Shown one piece after another: positions 37,601-45,881 of a DNA stretch of 64,000 nt. The stretch spans positions 124,001-188,000 of the forward strand of contig NZ_MRCD01000001.1 in NCBI RefSeq assembly GCF_001904745.1, read 5' to 3'. Source of the stretch: Calothrix sp. HK-06 (GTDB lineage Bacteria; Cyanobacteriota; Cyanobacteriia; Cyanobacteriales; Nostocaceae). Both the position numbers and the translations under genes were made by a program. Each line of letters opens with the position of its first letter. The stretch's first letter is position 1. The notes under the pieces are model-generated. The model was not told where the DNA came from. It saw only the letters and a program-made list of their open reading frames with translations, and did no database searches.

Positions 37601-38311
37601 GCATCGGGTTTAGAAGCGATTGAAATTGCCAAACAGTCATTGCCTGATGCGATTTTTCTCAACCTAATGATGCCAGGAATGAATGGTTGGGAAGCTTTGA
37701 CTATATTAAAACAACAGCCAGAAACCCAAGATATTCCTGTAATTATACTTAGTGGTTTTATGCCAGATGCGAAATTAGCTACAAACCATCCAGAAGTAAA
37801 CGATTGGATAGTCAAACCACCCAATGAAAGAAACCTGTTTGAAGCACTCGAACGTGCGTTATCAAAATCTGATGATAATTTAAATGATAATTTGAAAGTT
37901 TTGATAGTAGAAGACGATATCGACTTAGCGCAGGTTCTAATTGCGATGTTCGAGCGTTATGGTATAGAGACTCACCATGCTCGTAATGGACGCGAAGCTA
38001 TTCAGTTGAGTCAATCTTTAACACCTTATTTATTAGTCCTTGATATTGGACTGCCCGACGTTGATGGGTTTGCAGTTGTGGACTGGTTGCGACATCATAA
38101 CCATTTGCATCAAGTACCCTTAGTCGTATACAGTGCTATAGATTTAACTGAAGCTGACTGCGCGAGGTTAAATTTAGGGCAAACTTTATTTTTAACCAAA
38201 GCGCGTGTTACTCCCGAAGAGTTTGAACAGCGTGCTATCGGATTACTCAATTGTATAGTTTCTGGTAAAAAGGAAGGGCGCCGTAATGGCAAAGCGCATT
38301 CTCATCATTGA
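34682..38311 (+). CDS. CHASE-PAS hybrid histidine kinase with two receivers
   Basis: 1209 residues from ATG 34682 (AAAGGG eight bases upstream; an ATG at 34664 overlaps the previous gene and lacks a site). TM1 (~13-35), CHASE-like extracytoplasmic region (~60-265), TM2 (LVGGSLAAILIAVVVYMTFN), three PAS domains (~330-695), phospho-His in VVSHELRTPLTS (~710), and a HATPase (LLSNAIKFS; GGTGLGLAIC). Then REC1 (~965-1085) with Asn (~994) where phospho-Asp is expected (IFLNLMMPGMNG), and REC2 (~1088-1200) with Asp intact (LVLDIGLPDVDG). Its end overlaps the next gene by 26 bases. It probably feeds the Hpt/REC regulator upstream. Confidence 0.9.
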   Translation: MRNRSARKKVKERKLWLSILVGACVFILNLLLWQGLLFQEQLQIKRNVEIVTVDIGEDITSEIKTRTHALERMAERWELRGGTPRHQWEDDATNYLRDYKGYQALEWVDNLGFIRWIVPQKGNEGVENRALVFESNRQIAMNTAKKTGNPTMTRVVSLFQGGKGFLICIPLFLKNDTQKNTQVGASEQNFDGFIVGVVRPQPFLDAIINKNLMQEYAIAIFDKDQEFYTNELYQNLSKEFINKWSFYIEVNLNGVNWRLRVVPTSSLLARQHSPLTDMILVGGSLAAILIAVVVYMTFNLRIYANKVEQTNLNLSHEITERQKVEASLQQSTAQLEDLYNNAPCGYHSLDKDGRFIQINNTELNWLGCKREEVIGQKITDYFTTENALDFENSFSLLKQRGFQRDLELLLVRKDGTKMPVLVSASAVKDAAGNFIMSRSTLFDISERKQTQDALLESEERFRGAFANASTGMALVSLQGKWLQVNQSLCQMIGYSEEELLATTFQAITYPDDLDTDLSYVHQMLKGEISTYQLSKRYFHKLGNIVWVLLSVSLVWDTTGKPLYFVSQIQDVTDRKRAEVKLRNLSNALESAVEGIAQIDTRGFYVGANHAYAEMLGYEQEEIIGREWQVSVHPEDLEKVTYAYQEMLNKGKSEVEARGLRKDGSIFDRQIVMVKDCNQEKLIGYYCFVKDISDRREVERLKDEFVSVVSHELRTPLTSIRGSLGLVANGVLQSQPEKAQRMLEIAVNNSDRLIRLINDILDIERIESGKVMMNKQICDATLLMTQSTEVMQAMAEKAGVSITLNSVSARLWADADRIIQTFTNLLSNAIKFSPPGSTISFTAKVGNEQTENITYIIFEVKDQGRGIPEDKLEAVFGRFQQVDASDSRKKGGTGLGLAICRSIVQHHDGNIWVESVLSQGSSFYVSLPVLVAPKPTILSNDRNTPTVLVCDDDYSARTVIQTMLEEGGYQTITAASGLEAIEIAKQSLPDAIFLNLMMPGMNGWEALTILKQQPETQDIPVIILSGFMPDAKLATNHPEVNDWIVKPPNERNLFEALERALSKSDDNLNDNLKVLIVEDDIDLAQVLIAMFERYGIETHHARNGREAIQLSQSLTPYLLVLDIGLPDVDGFAVVDWLRHHNHLHQVPLVVYSAIDLTEADCARLNLGQTLFLTKARVTPEEFEQRAIGLLNCIVSGKKEGRRNGKAHSHH

Positions 38312-38663
38312 TGACGAAGATGATATTCGCGAAGTTGCTCAACTAACCCTAGAAGCGGTTGGTGGGTTCGAGGTCTTAACCGCAGAATCTGGGAAAGAAG
38401 GAATTATAAAAGCAGAAACAGAACAACCTGATGCCATCCTTCTTGATGTCATGATGCCAGAAATGGACGGTATCACAACTTTCAAACAGTTGCAAGCAAA
38501 CTCTCTGACTAGTAACATCCCCGTTATTTTACTTACAGCTAAAGTGCAAGCAAGTGACCAGCGTCGATTTGCAGAACTGGGCATTACCGGAATGGTTCCA
38601 AAACCCTTTGACCCCATGACTCTCACCGACCAAGTAGCGGAGGTATTAGGTTGGCAGTACTAA
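38286..38663 (+). CDS. CheY-like single-domain response regulator
   Basis: 125 residues, receiver only. Acidic pair IIDDEDD, phospho-Asp in DAILLDVMMPEMDG, Thr in LLTAK and Lys in VPKPFDPMTL. AAGGAAGGG precedes the ATG, inside the end of the kinase gene, so the two are translationally coupled. With no output domain it probably relays phosphate or signals by binding. A close paralogue lies 0.8 kb downstream. Confidence 0.9.
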   Translation: MAKRILIIDDEDDIREVAQLTLEAVGGFEVLTAESGKEGIIKAETEQPDAILLDVMMPEMDGITTFKQLQANSLTSNIPVILLTAKVQASDQRRFAELGITGMVPKPFDPMTLTDQVAEVLGWQY

Positions 38664-39076
38664 AAACCCTAGAAACCAGGTTTCTAGGTTTCTGGTTATC
38701 TTTATTCACAGCTTCTTCACTTTTATGCCTTAGTCTAAAAATATACCAGGTTGAGCAGGTGAATTTTAAAAAATTTATTATTAGCATAGCCTGATTTGAA
38801 ATCAAACGAAATTAGCTGTTTATTGTGTGTTCTTATTACGCTTAGTTTGATGTAATTCCCTATTATGGCTCTTTTATAGTGTTCTCATTTCTTGTTGGCT
38901 AAATATTCTCCTTCTTTATATCTAAGGTATTCTACTTTGTGGTTTCACAAGGTTAATGTATCTTAGATATTTTTAGTCTCTATCTATATAAACAGCACAT
39001 GTTAAAATACAGCAACTTCAACACCATTACTAACACATTTAATTCAGCTGCATTTTCATACGCATCTAGGGAAATA
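38664..39076. other. Gap between the two CheY-like genes
   Basis: 413 bases. A tight palindrome (38668-38688) directly follows the first CheY stop. The rest is AT-rich; a poorly supported upstream extension of the second CheY gene begins at 38999. No other gene seen. Confidence 0.5.
38668..38688 (+). terminator. Palindromic hairpin after the CheY gene
   Basis: CCTAGAAACC (38668-38677), one base, GGTTTCTAGG (38679-38688). It is a diverged member of the AGAAACCGGGTTTCT family, placed 5 bases past the stop. Confidence 0.5.
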
Positions 39077-39466
39077 ATGGCAGTGAAAGTTAAACATATT
39101 TTAATTATTGATGACGAAGAAGATATTCGGGAAGTTGTAGAATTGACGCTTCAAACAATGGGTGGTTGGCAAGTTTTTACTGCTGCTTCGGGAATTGAAG
39201 GTTTGGCAGTAGCAAAGACAGAACAACCAGATGCCATACTTTTAGATATGATGATGCCTGACCTAGATGGTATGGGTACTTTAGCTATTTTACGAGCAAC
39301 TCCAGAAACGCAGCATATTCCAGTTATTTTAATTACGGCAAAAGGAAAAAATGTTGACCGAGATAAGTTAGCTGAATTAGAAGTAAAAGCTATTATTGCC
39401 AAACCTTTTGACCCCATGACTTTAGTTGAGCAAGTATCTCAAAAATTAGGTTGGAGCAATATCTAA
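39077..39466 (+). CDS. CheY-like single-domain response regulator, paralogue
   Basis: 129 residues from ATG 39077, with AGGGA five bases upstream; the open frame to 38999 is not needed. Phospho-Asp in DAILLDMMMPDLDG, Lys in IAKPFDPMTL. It closely matches the receiver at 38286 (shared IDDEEDIREV-like start, KTEQPDAILLD, AKPFDPMTL), indicating tandem duplication. It ends before a terminator at 39615. Confidence 0.88.
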   Translation: MAVKVKHILIIDDEEDIREVVELTLQTMGGWQVFTAASGIEGLAVAKTEQPDAILLDMMMPDLDGMGTLAILRATPETQHIPVILITAKGKNVDRDKLAELEVKAIIAKPFDPMTLVEQVSQKLGWSNI

Positions 39467-39614
39467 AAAAACTAAGTAATAAAAGTCACCTTCACTGCTT
39501 CTTCACTTTTTCCCTGTAATTTAGAAACTGAAGGTACTAATTAACGAGATTAATCAATAACAAGTCTTTGGTTAGCTCTACGAACGGTATTTCATATCAC
39601 CAGAATTGTACTAC

Positions 39615-39655
39615 ATGGGAGATTATGAGTCTCTTATTGTCTCCCATTATTTTTT
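39615..39655 (+). terminator. Intrinsic terminator of the receiver operon
   Basis: ATGGGAGA (39615-39622) pairs with TCTCCCAT (39640-39647), followed by TATTTTTTTA. It ends the plus-strand signalling transcript. Confidence 0.65.
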
Positions 39656-39687
39656 TATCAATCACTTAATTATTGGGACGCTAAGTT

Positions 39688-40122
39688 ATGTATAATCAAG
39701 ATTTAGAGCAAGAGTTTAAAGATTTCGATACAGCAGTTAATTTACTTGTTAGTGTTTTAAAGCTTCAAGATAAAGATTTAGCCAAAATTTGCGAAGAAGC
39801 GTTAAGTCATTTACTTGGCAGCGAGGAAGCAACGCACATGCTCAATGCAGCAATGTTCCAACTTGCAGAAACTGCTCCCGAAACTTGTTATTGGACTTGG
39901 CATAATTTTCCAGAATTACAAGTATGTCTAGACTTAAAAGAGCATGTTTGTATGTTTGTTGCTCAAAAATTAATCAAAAAAGGTTTTATTTTAGGTAAAG
40001 ATTTCAGTACAAATATACATGGTGAAATTTTAGTTAGTCGGGAAACTAAAATTTCTATAATGCTTGACTCTGTTCCATCAGAATGGAAGTTTATCAAATC
40101 GGTGTTGCAAATTGCTGAGTAA
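39688..40122 (+). CDS. Uncharacterised 144-residue protein
   Basis: 144 residues, mostly alpha-helical by composition, with Trp-rich YWTWHNFPELQVCLDLKEHV, three Cys, and an end KISIMLDSVPSEWKFIKSVL. No signal peptide, helix or known family. It follows the receiver genes in the same direction but behind a terminator, so it may be its own unit. Possible partner of the signalling cluster; this is position-based only. Confidence 0.6.
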   Translation: MYNQDLEQEFKDFDTAVNLLVSVLKLQDKDLAKICEEALSHLLGSEEATHMLNAAMFQLAETAPETCYWTWHNFPELQVCLDLKEHVCMFVAQKLIKKGFILGKDFSTNIHGEILVSRETKISIMLDSVPSEWKFIKSVLQIAE

Positions 40123-40274
40123 TATTTCTAGTTTAAGTTTTCTATTTTATTGTTCCTATTTTCATTTTCTAAATTTCGTAACATAACTTTGCGTGTAGTG
40201 GCTTAAATGTGGTGAAGATGTGACTTTATATTGTTAATTTTACTTGAATTTTGATTTTCTCTAGATTATAAGGG

Positions 40275-40312
40275 GTTAGAGGTTAAAGGTAAATTTTATC
40301 TCTAACTTTTTT
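40275..40312 (+). terminator. Intrinsic terminator after the 144-residue protein
   Basis: GTTAGAG (40275-40281) pairs with CTCTAAC (40300-40306), followed by six T. Loop is 18 bases. Confidence 0.55.
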
Positions 40313-40528
40313 ATTTAAAACATTGCTATTCAATATGGTACGAACTCGTTTTTTCGTAACATTCGCCGTACCATAGTTAGTATGAAGCGGTTACCAATGA
40401 TTTTTGAGTTGTGAATTTCCGATTTTATTTAATATAACTTGAGTTAAATATTGCTGCTGATTATTTTTTATTCTCTTCTCTTTGTAAACTCTAGTGGTGT
40501 CTCTATGGTAAAAAAAATTATATGCACT

Positions 40529-40550
40529 GCACAGGCTTTCCGGCCTGTGC
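40529..40550 (-). terminator. Hairpin terminator after GH13 gene 1
   Basis: GCACAGGC (40529-40536) pairs with GCCTGTGC (40543-40550). On the minus strand a run of T begins about eight bases further on. The GH13 stop is at 40566. Confidence 0.55.
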
Positions 40551-40565
40551 TACAATTTGTCAAAG

Positions 40566-42257
40566 TTAATTAATGAAAACTTTTGCTTCGTATGGCTTTA
40601 ACTCTGTTATCAAAACATTTTGATTTTCTTCAGAGCTTGCTTCAACGTTGCAATCTGCCATAAAATCTTGCCATGTGCCAGTATCGGGGAAGTTAGTAAT
40701 TTTATACTCGCTAAAGTTTTGGTCTGAAAAGTTTAGTATTACTACCAGGCGCCCTCCCTGGTCATTCCAACGCACATAACCTAGCACTTTTCTATCAGGG
40801 TTTTCATGGAAGAATTCGATATTATCAGATTGTAGAATCGAATTATTGACTCGTAAGTGAATCAATTTTTTGTAGTATTCAAATAAATCTTTGTTTTCCT
40901 GGCGTTCTAATAATGCCCAAGCTATCTTTTTGGGCTGGGTAACAGTTTGACTCTTACGCTTGTGTTCTCCAAACTCTTCTCCCATCCACAACATTGGCAC
41001 ACCCATTGCCGTTATTAATAATACTGCTGCTAACTTGGCACGTGTAAATGCTGCTTCATCAAAAATGCCTCTATCCCCTAATTCCCGAAAAAGATGTTCT
41101 CGGTCGTGGGTTGCCAAATAATTTATGACGTTCACTGTGCTATCATACCCTTGTCTTCTAGGGTCTAACACTTGTTTGAGATTTTCTAAATCAAACTCTT
41201 CACCACAAATAGTAGGTACGGCAAAATAACGAAAACTTTCATGCCAGCACGCATCTAATGGACCATCTGGCTTTGTTACATCACTTGTATCGGGAATGTG
41301 TTCGGCAATATTATAAAACGGTTTCGGCGCCCCGTGAACTGTATAATTTTTCTTTGCTTGAGTGGCTAACCAATTCAAAAATTCAAAGTCAGCTAACTGT
41401 CGCACCGCATCAAAGCGAATTCCATCTATATGATATTCTTCTACCCAATATTTTACGATATCACCAACATATTTCCATGCTGGCTTGACATCTAACTTTT
41501 CATCGTAATTGCTGTAATTAAACTCTGGACCCCAGTAATTATCAGGGTCTTCTGGATAGTGCATGTGTTCGTAATACCAGTAATTACGGTCGATTAACAT
41601 TAATGGACATTCTTCATCGGTATGGTTATAAATTCCATCCATTAATACACGAATACCACGTTTGTGACACTCATCAATAAACCGTTTTAAATCTTCTGTA
41701 GAACCATAGCTTGATTCAGTCGCGAAAAAGTGACGTACTTTATAACCCCAACTATAATCACCAGGGTACTCATTTACAGGCATTAATTCAATTGCATTAA
41801 TACCTAGTTCTTTAAGGTAATCTAATTTCTCAATGGCATCTACATATTTACCACGTCTATGCTCGTCAACTTCTCCACCTGTAAAATCTGCGACGTGCAT
41901 TTCATATACTACTAACTCATGATTTTGAGGTAACGGTTGGTCATCGTACTGCCAAACATAAGTATCTACAATTCTTTCACCGTCTTTAATTCTAACTATA
42001 CCGACAGTACGCTCATCATCAACATCTGTAGCATAAGGGTCAATAACATCAATCCATTCATCTGGTTTAAAGTTTGGACTTTTGGTTTGTACTCTAAATT
42101 TATATTGATAAGTGCCGTCTTCTATATTTACTTGAACCCTGAAATAACCATCTTCTCCTTTTTGCATGGGTGTTTCTTTCCATTCAGAAAAAGACCCAAT
42201 TAAAGCTGCCCCATTGATGCGAGGAGCGAAAAGACTGAATTCGATTGAGCTTGCCAT
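40566..42257 (-). CDS. GH13 alpha-amylase-family enzyme with CBM48, copy 1
   Basis: 563 residues. N-terminal CBM48-like starch-binding domain (~1-95; IEFSLFAPRINGAALIGSFS, then KFRV), GH13 barrel (~120-470) and C-terminal beta domain. Catalytic residues: nucleophile Asp in GIRFDAVRQ, acid Glu in FYNIAEHIPD, third Asp in YLATHDRE; region I reads MDGIYNHT. ELMPVNEYPGDYSWGY resembles glycogen branching enzymes and trehalohydrolases (TreZ). Exact bond specificity cannot be read. A paralogue lies at 45882-47537; cyanophycin genes sit between them. Confidence 0.85.
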   Translation of the reverse strand: MASSIEFSLFAPRINGAALIGSFSEWKETPMQKGEDGYFRVQVNIEDGTYQYKFRVQTKSPNFKPDEWIDVIDPYATDVDDERTVGIVRIKDGERIVDTYVWQYDDQPLPQNHELVVYEMHVADFTGGEVDEHRRGKYVDAIEKLDYLKELGINAIELMPVNEYPGDYSWGYKVRHFFATESSYGSTEDLKRFIDECHKRGIRVLMDGIYNHTDEECPLMLIDRNYWYYEHMHYPEDPDNYWGPEFNYSNYDEKLDVKPAWKYVGDIVKYWVEEYHIDGIRFDAVRQLADFEFLNWLATQAKKNYTVHGAPKPFYNIAEHIPDTSDVTKPDGPLDACWHESFRYFAVPTICGEEFDLENLKQVLDPRRQGYDSTVNVINYLATHDREHLFRELGDRGIFDEAAFTRAKLAAVLLITAMGVPMLWMGEEFGEHKRKSQTVTQPKKIAWALLERQENKDLFEYYKKLIHLRVNNSILQSDNIEFFHENPDRKVLGYVRWNDQGGRLVVILNFSDQNFSEYKITNFPDTGTWQDFMADCNVEASSEENQNVLITELKPYEAKVFIN

Positions 42258-42416
42258 GTATCTTAATATGAGTGCAAATAATATTATATATTCTTAGAAT
42301 TATTAAAAATTTGATTCCTTCTATGGGTAGATGTAGGGGTATAAAAAAAGGAGGAGTAGGGTTAACTACTTCTCCAGTTGATGCATCTACTAAACTTTTT
42401 AGTATTTATAATTTAT

Positions 42417-43271
42417 TTAATTCACACTTGCAGCTAATTCATTACCTTCGTTATTTACCACAGAACGACCATCTAAAATTGGCTTGTGAGTTTTGAGGTC
42501 AAATTTATAACCGTGCGGTAATATATGAAGACGGGCGCCGCAAAATGCAAGAGGTTCATCGCGAAGTACTTCATCTACGTTGTTGTGGACTAATTCGTTT
42601 TCATCCACTACAGTGATAACACCTTCACCTACTACTTCCATTTTGTCACCTGTTATTACCATTGCGGTATTTTCATCGATGCCAAAACCTAATACTGCTG
42701 GTTGTTGGGCAAGTGCTGATATTAGGCGCCCTAAACGTCCGCGTTGTGAGAAGTGCTGGTCAATTACAACACCAGGTAAAAATCCCATACCGGGGCCAAG
42801 GTCTACAATATTTATACGAGGATTAGTTTCTGAGTCTCCCTCAACAATCATTATATCAGGCATTACCGCCGCGCCTGCACTCGTTCCTCCTACTACTATT
42901 CCTTCGGCATAACGTTTATGAATTGCAGCATCAAGGTCTGTATCTTTAAGAATACTAGTAATACGTGCTTGGTCACCACCTGTGAAAAATATACCTGTAG
43001 CTTCTTCAACAGCTTTTAATGCAGTAGATGAAGAAGCATCTTCGCGCGTTTCAGTATCAATAATGCGAGCTTGTTCGGCGCCAAGACGTTCAAAAATACG
43101 AATATAATTTTCGCCAACTTCTCTTGGTAATTCTGTCGCTGCGGTCATAATGACAATTTTAGCTTTTGTACCTCCAGCACGCCGCACAAATTCGCGAAGA
43201 ATAATACAATCTCCTTCCTTATCTTCTGCTCCTCCAATAATGACTAGTTGACGTTGAATTTCGTTTGCCAC
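42417..43271 (-). CDS. cphB: Cyanophycinase
   Basis: 284 residues. A serine peptidase-like hydrolase with the nucleophile Ser in VVGGTSAGAAVM, the GGDQARIT segment, and ILREFVRRAGG and GFGIDENTAMVI. It cuts cyanophycin (multi-L-arginyl-poly-L-aspartate) into beta-Asp-Arg dipeptides in the cytosol. The start MANEIQRQLVIIGGAEDKEG is conventional. It runs opposite to cphA2 (612 bases apart) with a 71-residue gene between. Confidence 0.93.
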   Translation of the reverse strand: MANEIQRQLVIIGGAEDKEGDCIILREFVRRAGGTKAKIVIMTAATELPREVGENYIRIFERLGAEQARIIDTETREDASSSTALKAVEEATGIFFTGGDQARITSILKDTDLDAAIHKRYAEGIVVGGTSAGAAVMPDIMIVEGDSETNPRINIVDLGPGMGFLPGVVIDQHFSQRGRLGRLISALAQQPAVLGFGIDENTAMVITGDKMEVVGEGVITVVDENELVHNNVDEVLRDEPLAFCGARLHILPHGYKFDLKTHKPILDGRSVVNNEGNELAASVN

Positions 43272-43430
43272 AGCATTGCTCCTGATAAATATTGATAATG
43301 CTTAATAAAATTGTTAAAAACTTTGGTTGACGACTACAGTTTGGCGCCTCGCCATTATATTGTCACAGATTGATGATATTTTGTTCTCATTCCAACGGCA
43401 CATTATTTGATTAAGTTTCATACAAACAGC

Positions 43431-43460
43431 AAACCCGGATTTCAAATTACCGGGTTTCAC
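43431..43460. repeat. Diverged AAACCCGGATTT / ACCGGGTTT inverted repeat
   Basis: AAACCCGG (43431-43438) pairs with CCGGGTTT (43450-43457) around a short AT loop. It lies between the 71-residue gene and cphB and may attenuate read-through. Confidence 0.6.
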
Positions 43461-43487
43461 TTATCTAATTAAATTTTATGAATTTTA

Positions 43488-43703
43488 TCACATTAATTCC
43501 TCAGCATCCCCATTACCTTCTAATAAAGCGTTTAAAAATGACTTGGCATGTTCTAATGTCAGATGTCTTGGCTTTCCCTCAATAACAATTTGATACTCCG
43601 ATACATCTGGACCATCACCATATCCGGAAATCAGTTTGCGATGAAAAGCTTCCTCAGCAAGCTGTCTGACTTCATTTCTGAGGCTAGCTTCTGTTGCATT
43701 CAT
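43488..43703 (-). CDS. 71-residue conserved-looking protein upstream of cphB
   Basis: From ATG 43703: MNATEASLRNEVRQLAEEAF, then ISGYGDGPDVSEYQIVIEGK, then RHLTLEHAKSFLNALLEG. A helix, a short beta-hairpin region and another helix are suggested. The open frame continues to 43793 but the added residues (KFISIERFYYTRIS) look non-coding. It is upstream of cphB on the same strand, divergent from cphA2. Family not recognised; a nitrogen-metabolism role is inferred only from position. Confidence 0.55.
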   Translation of the reverse strand: MNATEASLRNEVRQLAEEAFHRKLISGYGDGPDVSEYQIVIEGKPRHLTLEHAKSFLNALLEGNGDAEELM

Positions 43704-43882
43704 ACGCTGTGTCCCAACTTTTTTGTAGTATTTTAAAATTTTAACAGAAATACGTGTATAATAAAACCTCTCAATAGATATAAATTTTAACAAACCCGTT
43801 AGAGATGTAAAAACTTGATACTCACATTAATTTAAGCGGGTTATTATTGTGAAGGAAGGGTGTTTTGCCAAGGGTTTATACA

Positions 43883-45793
43883 ATGATTCAAGATAATACC
43901 ACCGAAGCAATTCGTGTTAACGCGCGTAAGACTGATGTTTTTGATATTTTCAACTTTCACAATTACGCTGGACCAAACCCTTATCTAGAGACAGGGGCAC
44001 TTGTATTCGATTTTGCTTTGACTGACGACCGAGAAGTGCTTGCTTTGGAAGATTACGTCAAAGCTATATCCGAACGCTACCCTGAGTTACGTGACGAAGA
44101 ATATTCTTCGCACGCTCATCTGTTTGCACGTACAGCTTCTGAAGTGGCAAAACTAGATATGGATTTGCACCTCAACGGTTGGAGTATTAGAGAAGACGGA
44201 AATCACCATAAAATTGCGATTCAATCACTATACACACGTACTACCCGTGGAGTGATTTATTTTGTTTGGGATTGGTTTGAAGCAATTACCCGAGATAGCG
44301 ATGTCGCTTTTGAAGAACAGTTGACGACACTGCAAAATCGTTTTCGTTCTTCTGTTTACGGTGGTCCGACTGTTTATGCTTTGCTGCGAACTGCTGATAA
44401 AAAAGGTATCCCAGCTTTTTATCTATGGGAAGAAGGGTTAATGCAATATGGTTTTGGTAAAAACCATGTTCGAGGTGTGGCAACAACTTTCGATGGTGAT
44501 AGCCATTTAGATTCTGACTTTACCACTCGTAAAGACGACTGCAAAGCGTTTTTAAAGACTTTAGGATTCCCCGTTCCCCAAGGTGACATTATTGTTAGCG
44601 AACGCGAAGCGTTATCTGTTGCGCGTGAAATTGGTTATCCTATTGCCATAAAACCTGTAGTAGGTCACAAAGGTATTGGTGTAACAGCAGATGTTCAGGG
44701 GCCAAAAGAGCTTGAGGCAGCATACGAACGTGCGCTCAAAGCAATACCCGAAGACCAACCAACTCGAATAATCGTTGAAAAAAGTATAAAGGGAAGTGAT
44801 TTTCGTTTATTGTGCGTCAACGGTAGGTTTGTTGCTGCTGTTGAACGTCGTCCTGCTTCGGTTATTGGTGATGGTTACTCAACAATAGACGAGTTGATTC
44901 AAAAAGAAAACCAAAGACCTGCACGTCGTGACACTCCTACTTCACCGATGAGTAAAATTCAATGCGACGAAGCAATGGAGCTTTACTTAGAAGAACAAGA
45001 GTTATCATTAGCTAGTGTCATTGAAAAGGGTAAGCGCGTTTTTCTACGTAAAGTAGCGAATCTTTCAGCCGGAGGAGTCAGTATTGATGCCACACCCACA
45101 ATGCACCCTGATAATATTATCTTGGCGCAGGATATAGCCCAGCATTTCCGTTTAACTTGTTTGGGTATTGATGTTATTTCTGAAAATTTAGGCAAATCTT
45201 GGAAAGAAGGCAACTTTGCCATTTTAGAAATTAATGCGGCGCCTGGTGTTATGATGCATCTCAACCCAGCGGTAGGTGACAGCGTTGATGTACCTTCTCA
45301 TATTTTGGAAACATTCTTTAGCTCAAGGGATGATGCCAGAATACCAATTATTACGTTTAATAAAGTTTCAATTCATGATTTGCAAGAGACTATCGACCAT
45401 ATTCTCTCACAACATCCTGACTGGACAATCGGCGCCGTTTGTCAAGATGCGGTGTTTGTAAATCGTTCGCGAAAGGTTTCAAACGCAGATTACAACACGA
45501 ATGTTCAAAGCTTACTGCGGAATCCCAAGCTAGATTTACTCATCGTTGAATACAACGATGAGATTTTAGAACGCGACGGTATGTTTTATTACGGTAGCAA
45601 TATGGTTGTTTTAGATAATCCTACTGAGACCGAAATGATGCTATCGCGTGATATTCTAGATGGCTCCCCATTAGTCGTGAAAAAAGGTGACAGTATTATG
45701 CTGCACCGCAAAGGACTAATTGAAGAGTATTCGCTAGGAGAAGATGAACCGTTTACACGGGTTTATTTGAAGGAAATTGGTACTATTGTGTAA
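43883..45793 (+). CDS. cphA2: Cyanophycin synthetase 2-type enzyme
   Basis: 636 residues, against ~870-900 for CphA1. N-terminal domain (~1-160), ATP-grasp domain (~200-480: AIKPVVGHKGIGVTADVQGP, then FRLLCVNGRFVAAVERRPAS, LEINAAPGVMMHLNPA), then a ~150-residue C-terminal part that lacks a Mur-ligase P-loop (GTNGKT). This is the pattern of CphA2, which is known to polymerise beta-Asp-Arg dipeptides, the product of CphB. Start ATG 43883 has AAGGG nine bases upstream; TTG 43865 is less likely. A GH13 paralogue is convergent behind a repeat. Confidence 0.87.
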   Translation: MIQDNTTEAIRVNARKTDVFDIFNFHNYAGPNPYLETGALVFDFALTDDREVLALEDYVKAISERYPELRDEEYSSHAHLFARTASEVAKLDMDLHLNGWSIREDGNHHKIAIQSLYTRTTRGVIYFVWDWFEAITRDSDVAFEEQLTTLQNRFRSSVYGGPTVYALLRTADKKGIPAFYLWEEGLMQYGFGKNHVRGVATTFDGDSHLDSDFTTRKDDCKAFLKTLGFPVPQGDIIVSEREALSVAREIGYPIAIKPVVGHKGIGVTADVQGPKELEAAYERALKAIPEDQPTRIIVEKSIKGSDFRLLCVNGRFVAAVERRPASVIGDGYSTIDELIQKENQRPARRDTPTSPMSKIQCDEAMELYLEEQELSLASVIEKGKRVFLRKVANLSAGGVSIDATPTMHPDNIILAQDIAQHFRLTCLGIDVISENLGKSWKEGNFAILEINAAPGVMMHLNPAVGDSVDVPSHILETFFSSRDDARIPIITFNKVSIHDLQETIDHILSQHPDWTIGAVCQDAVFVNRSRKVSNADYNTNVQSLLRNPKLDLLIVEYNDEILERDGMFYYGSNMVVLDNPTETEMMLSRDILDGSPLVVKKGDSIMLHRKGLIEEYSLGEDEPFTRVYLKEIGTIV

Positions 45794-45797
45794 ATTT

Positions 45798-45880
45798 GCA
45801 ACGGATGTAACGGATGTAACGGATAGTTGATTCGTATAATATCGAACTATTTATCCGTTACATCTGTTTTATCCGTTGCC
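45798..45880. repeat. Full inverted ATGTAACGGAT repeat, cphA2/GH13
   Basis: GCAACGGATGTAACGGATGT (45798-45817), further direct unit, then complementary arm ending ATCCGTTGCC (45871-45880). It lies exactly between convergent stops (45793 and 45882), so serves as a two-way terminator. Confidence 0.8.
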
Positions 45881-45881
45881 A

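Larger units (their letters stand above)
40123..40565. other. Intergenic region with three hairpins
   Basis: 443 bases between convergent genes. Holds the terminators at 40275-40312 and 40529-40550 and an 8-bp stem, ATGGTACG (40335-40342) with CGTACCAT (40367-40374). No gene seen. Confidence 0.55.
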
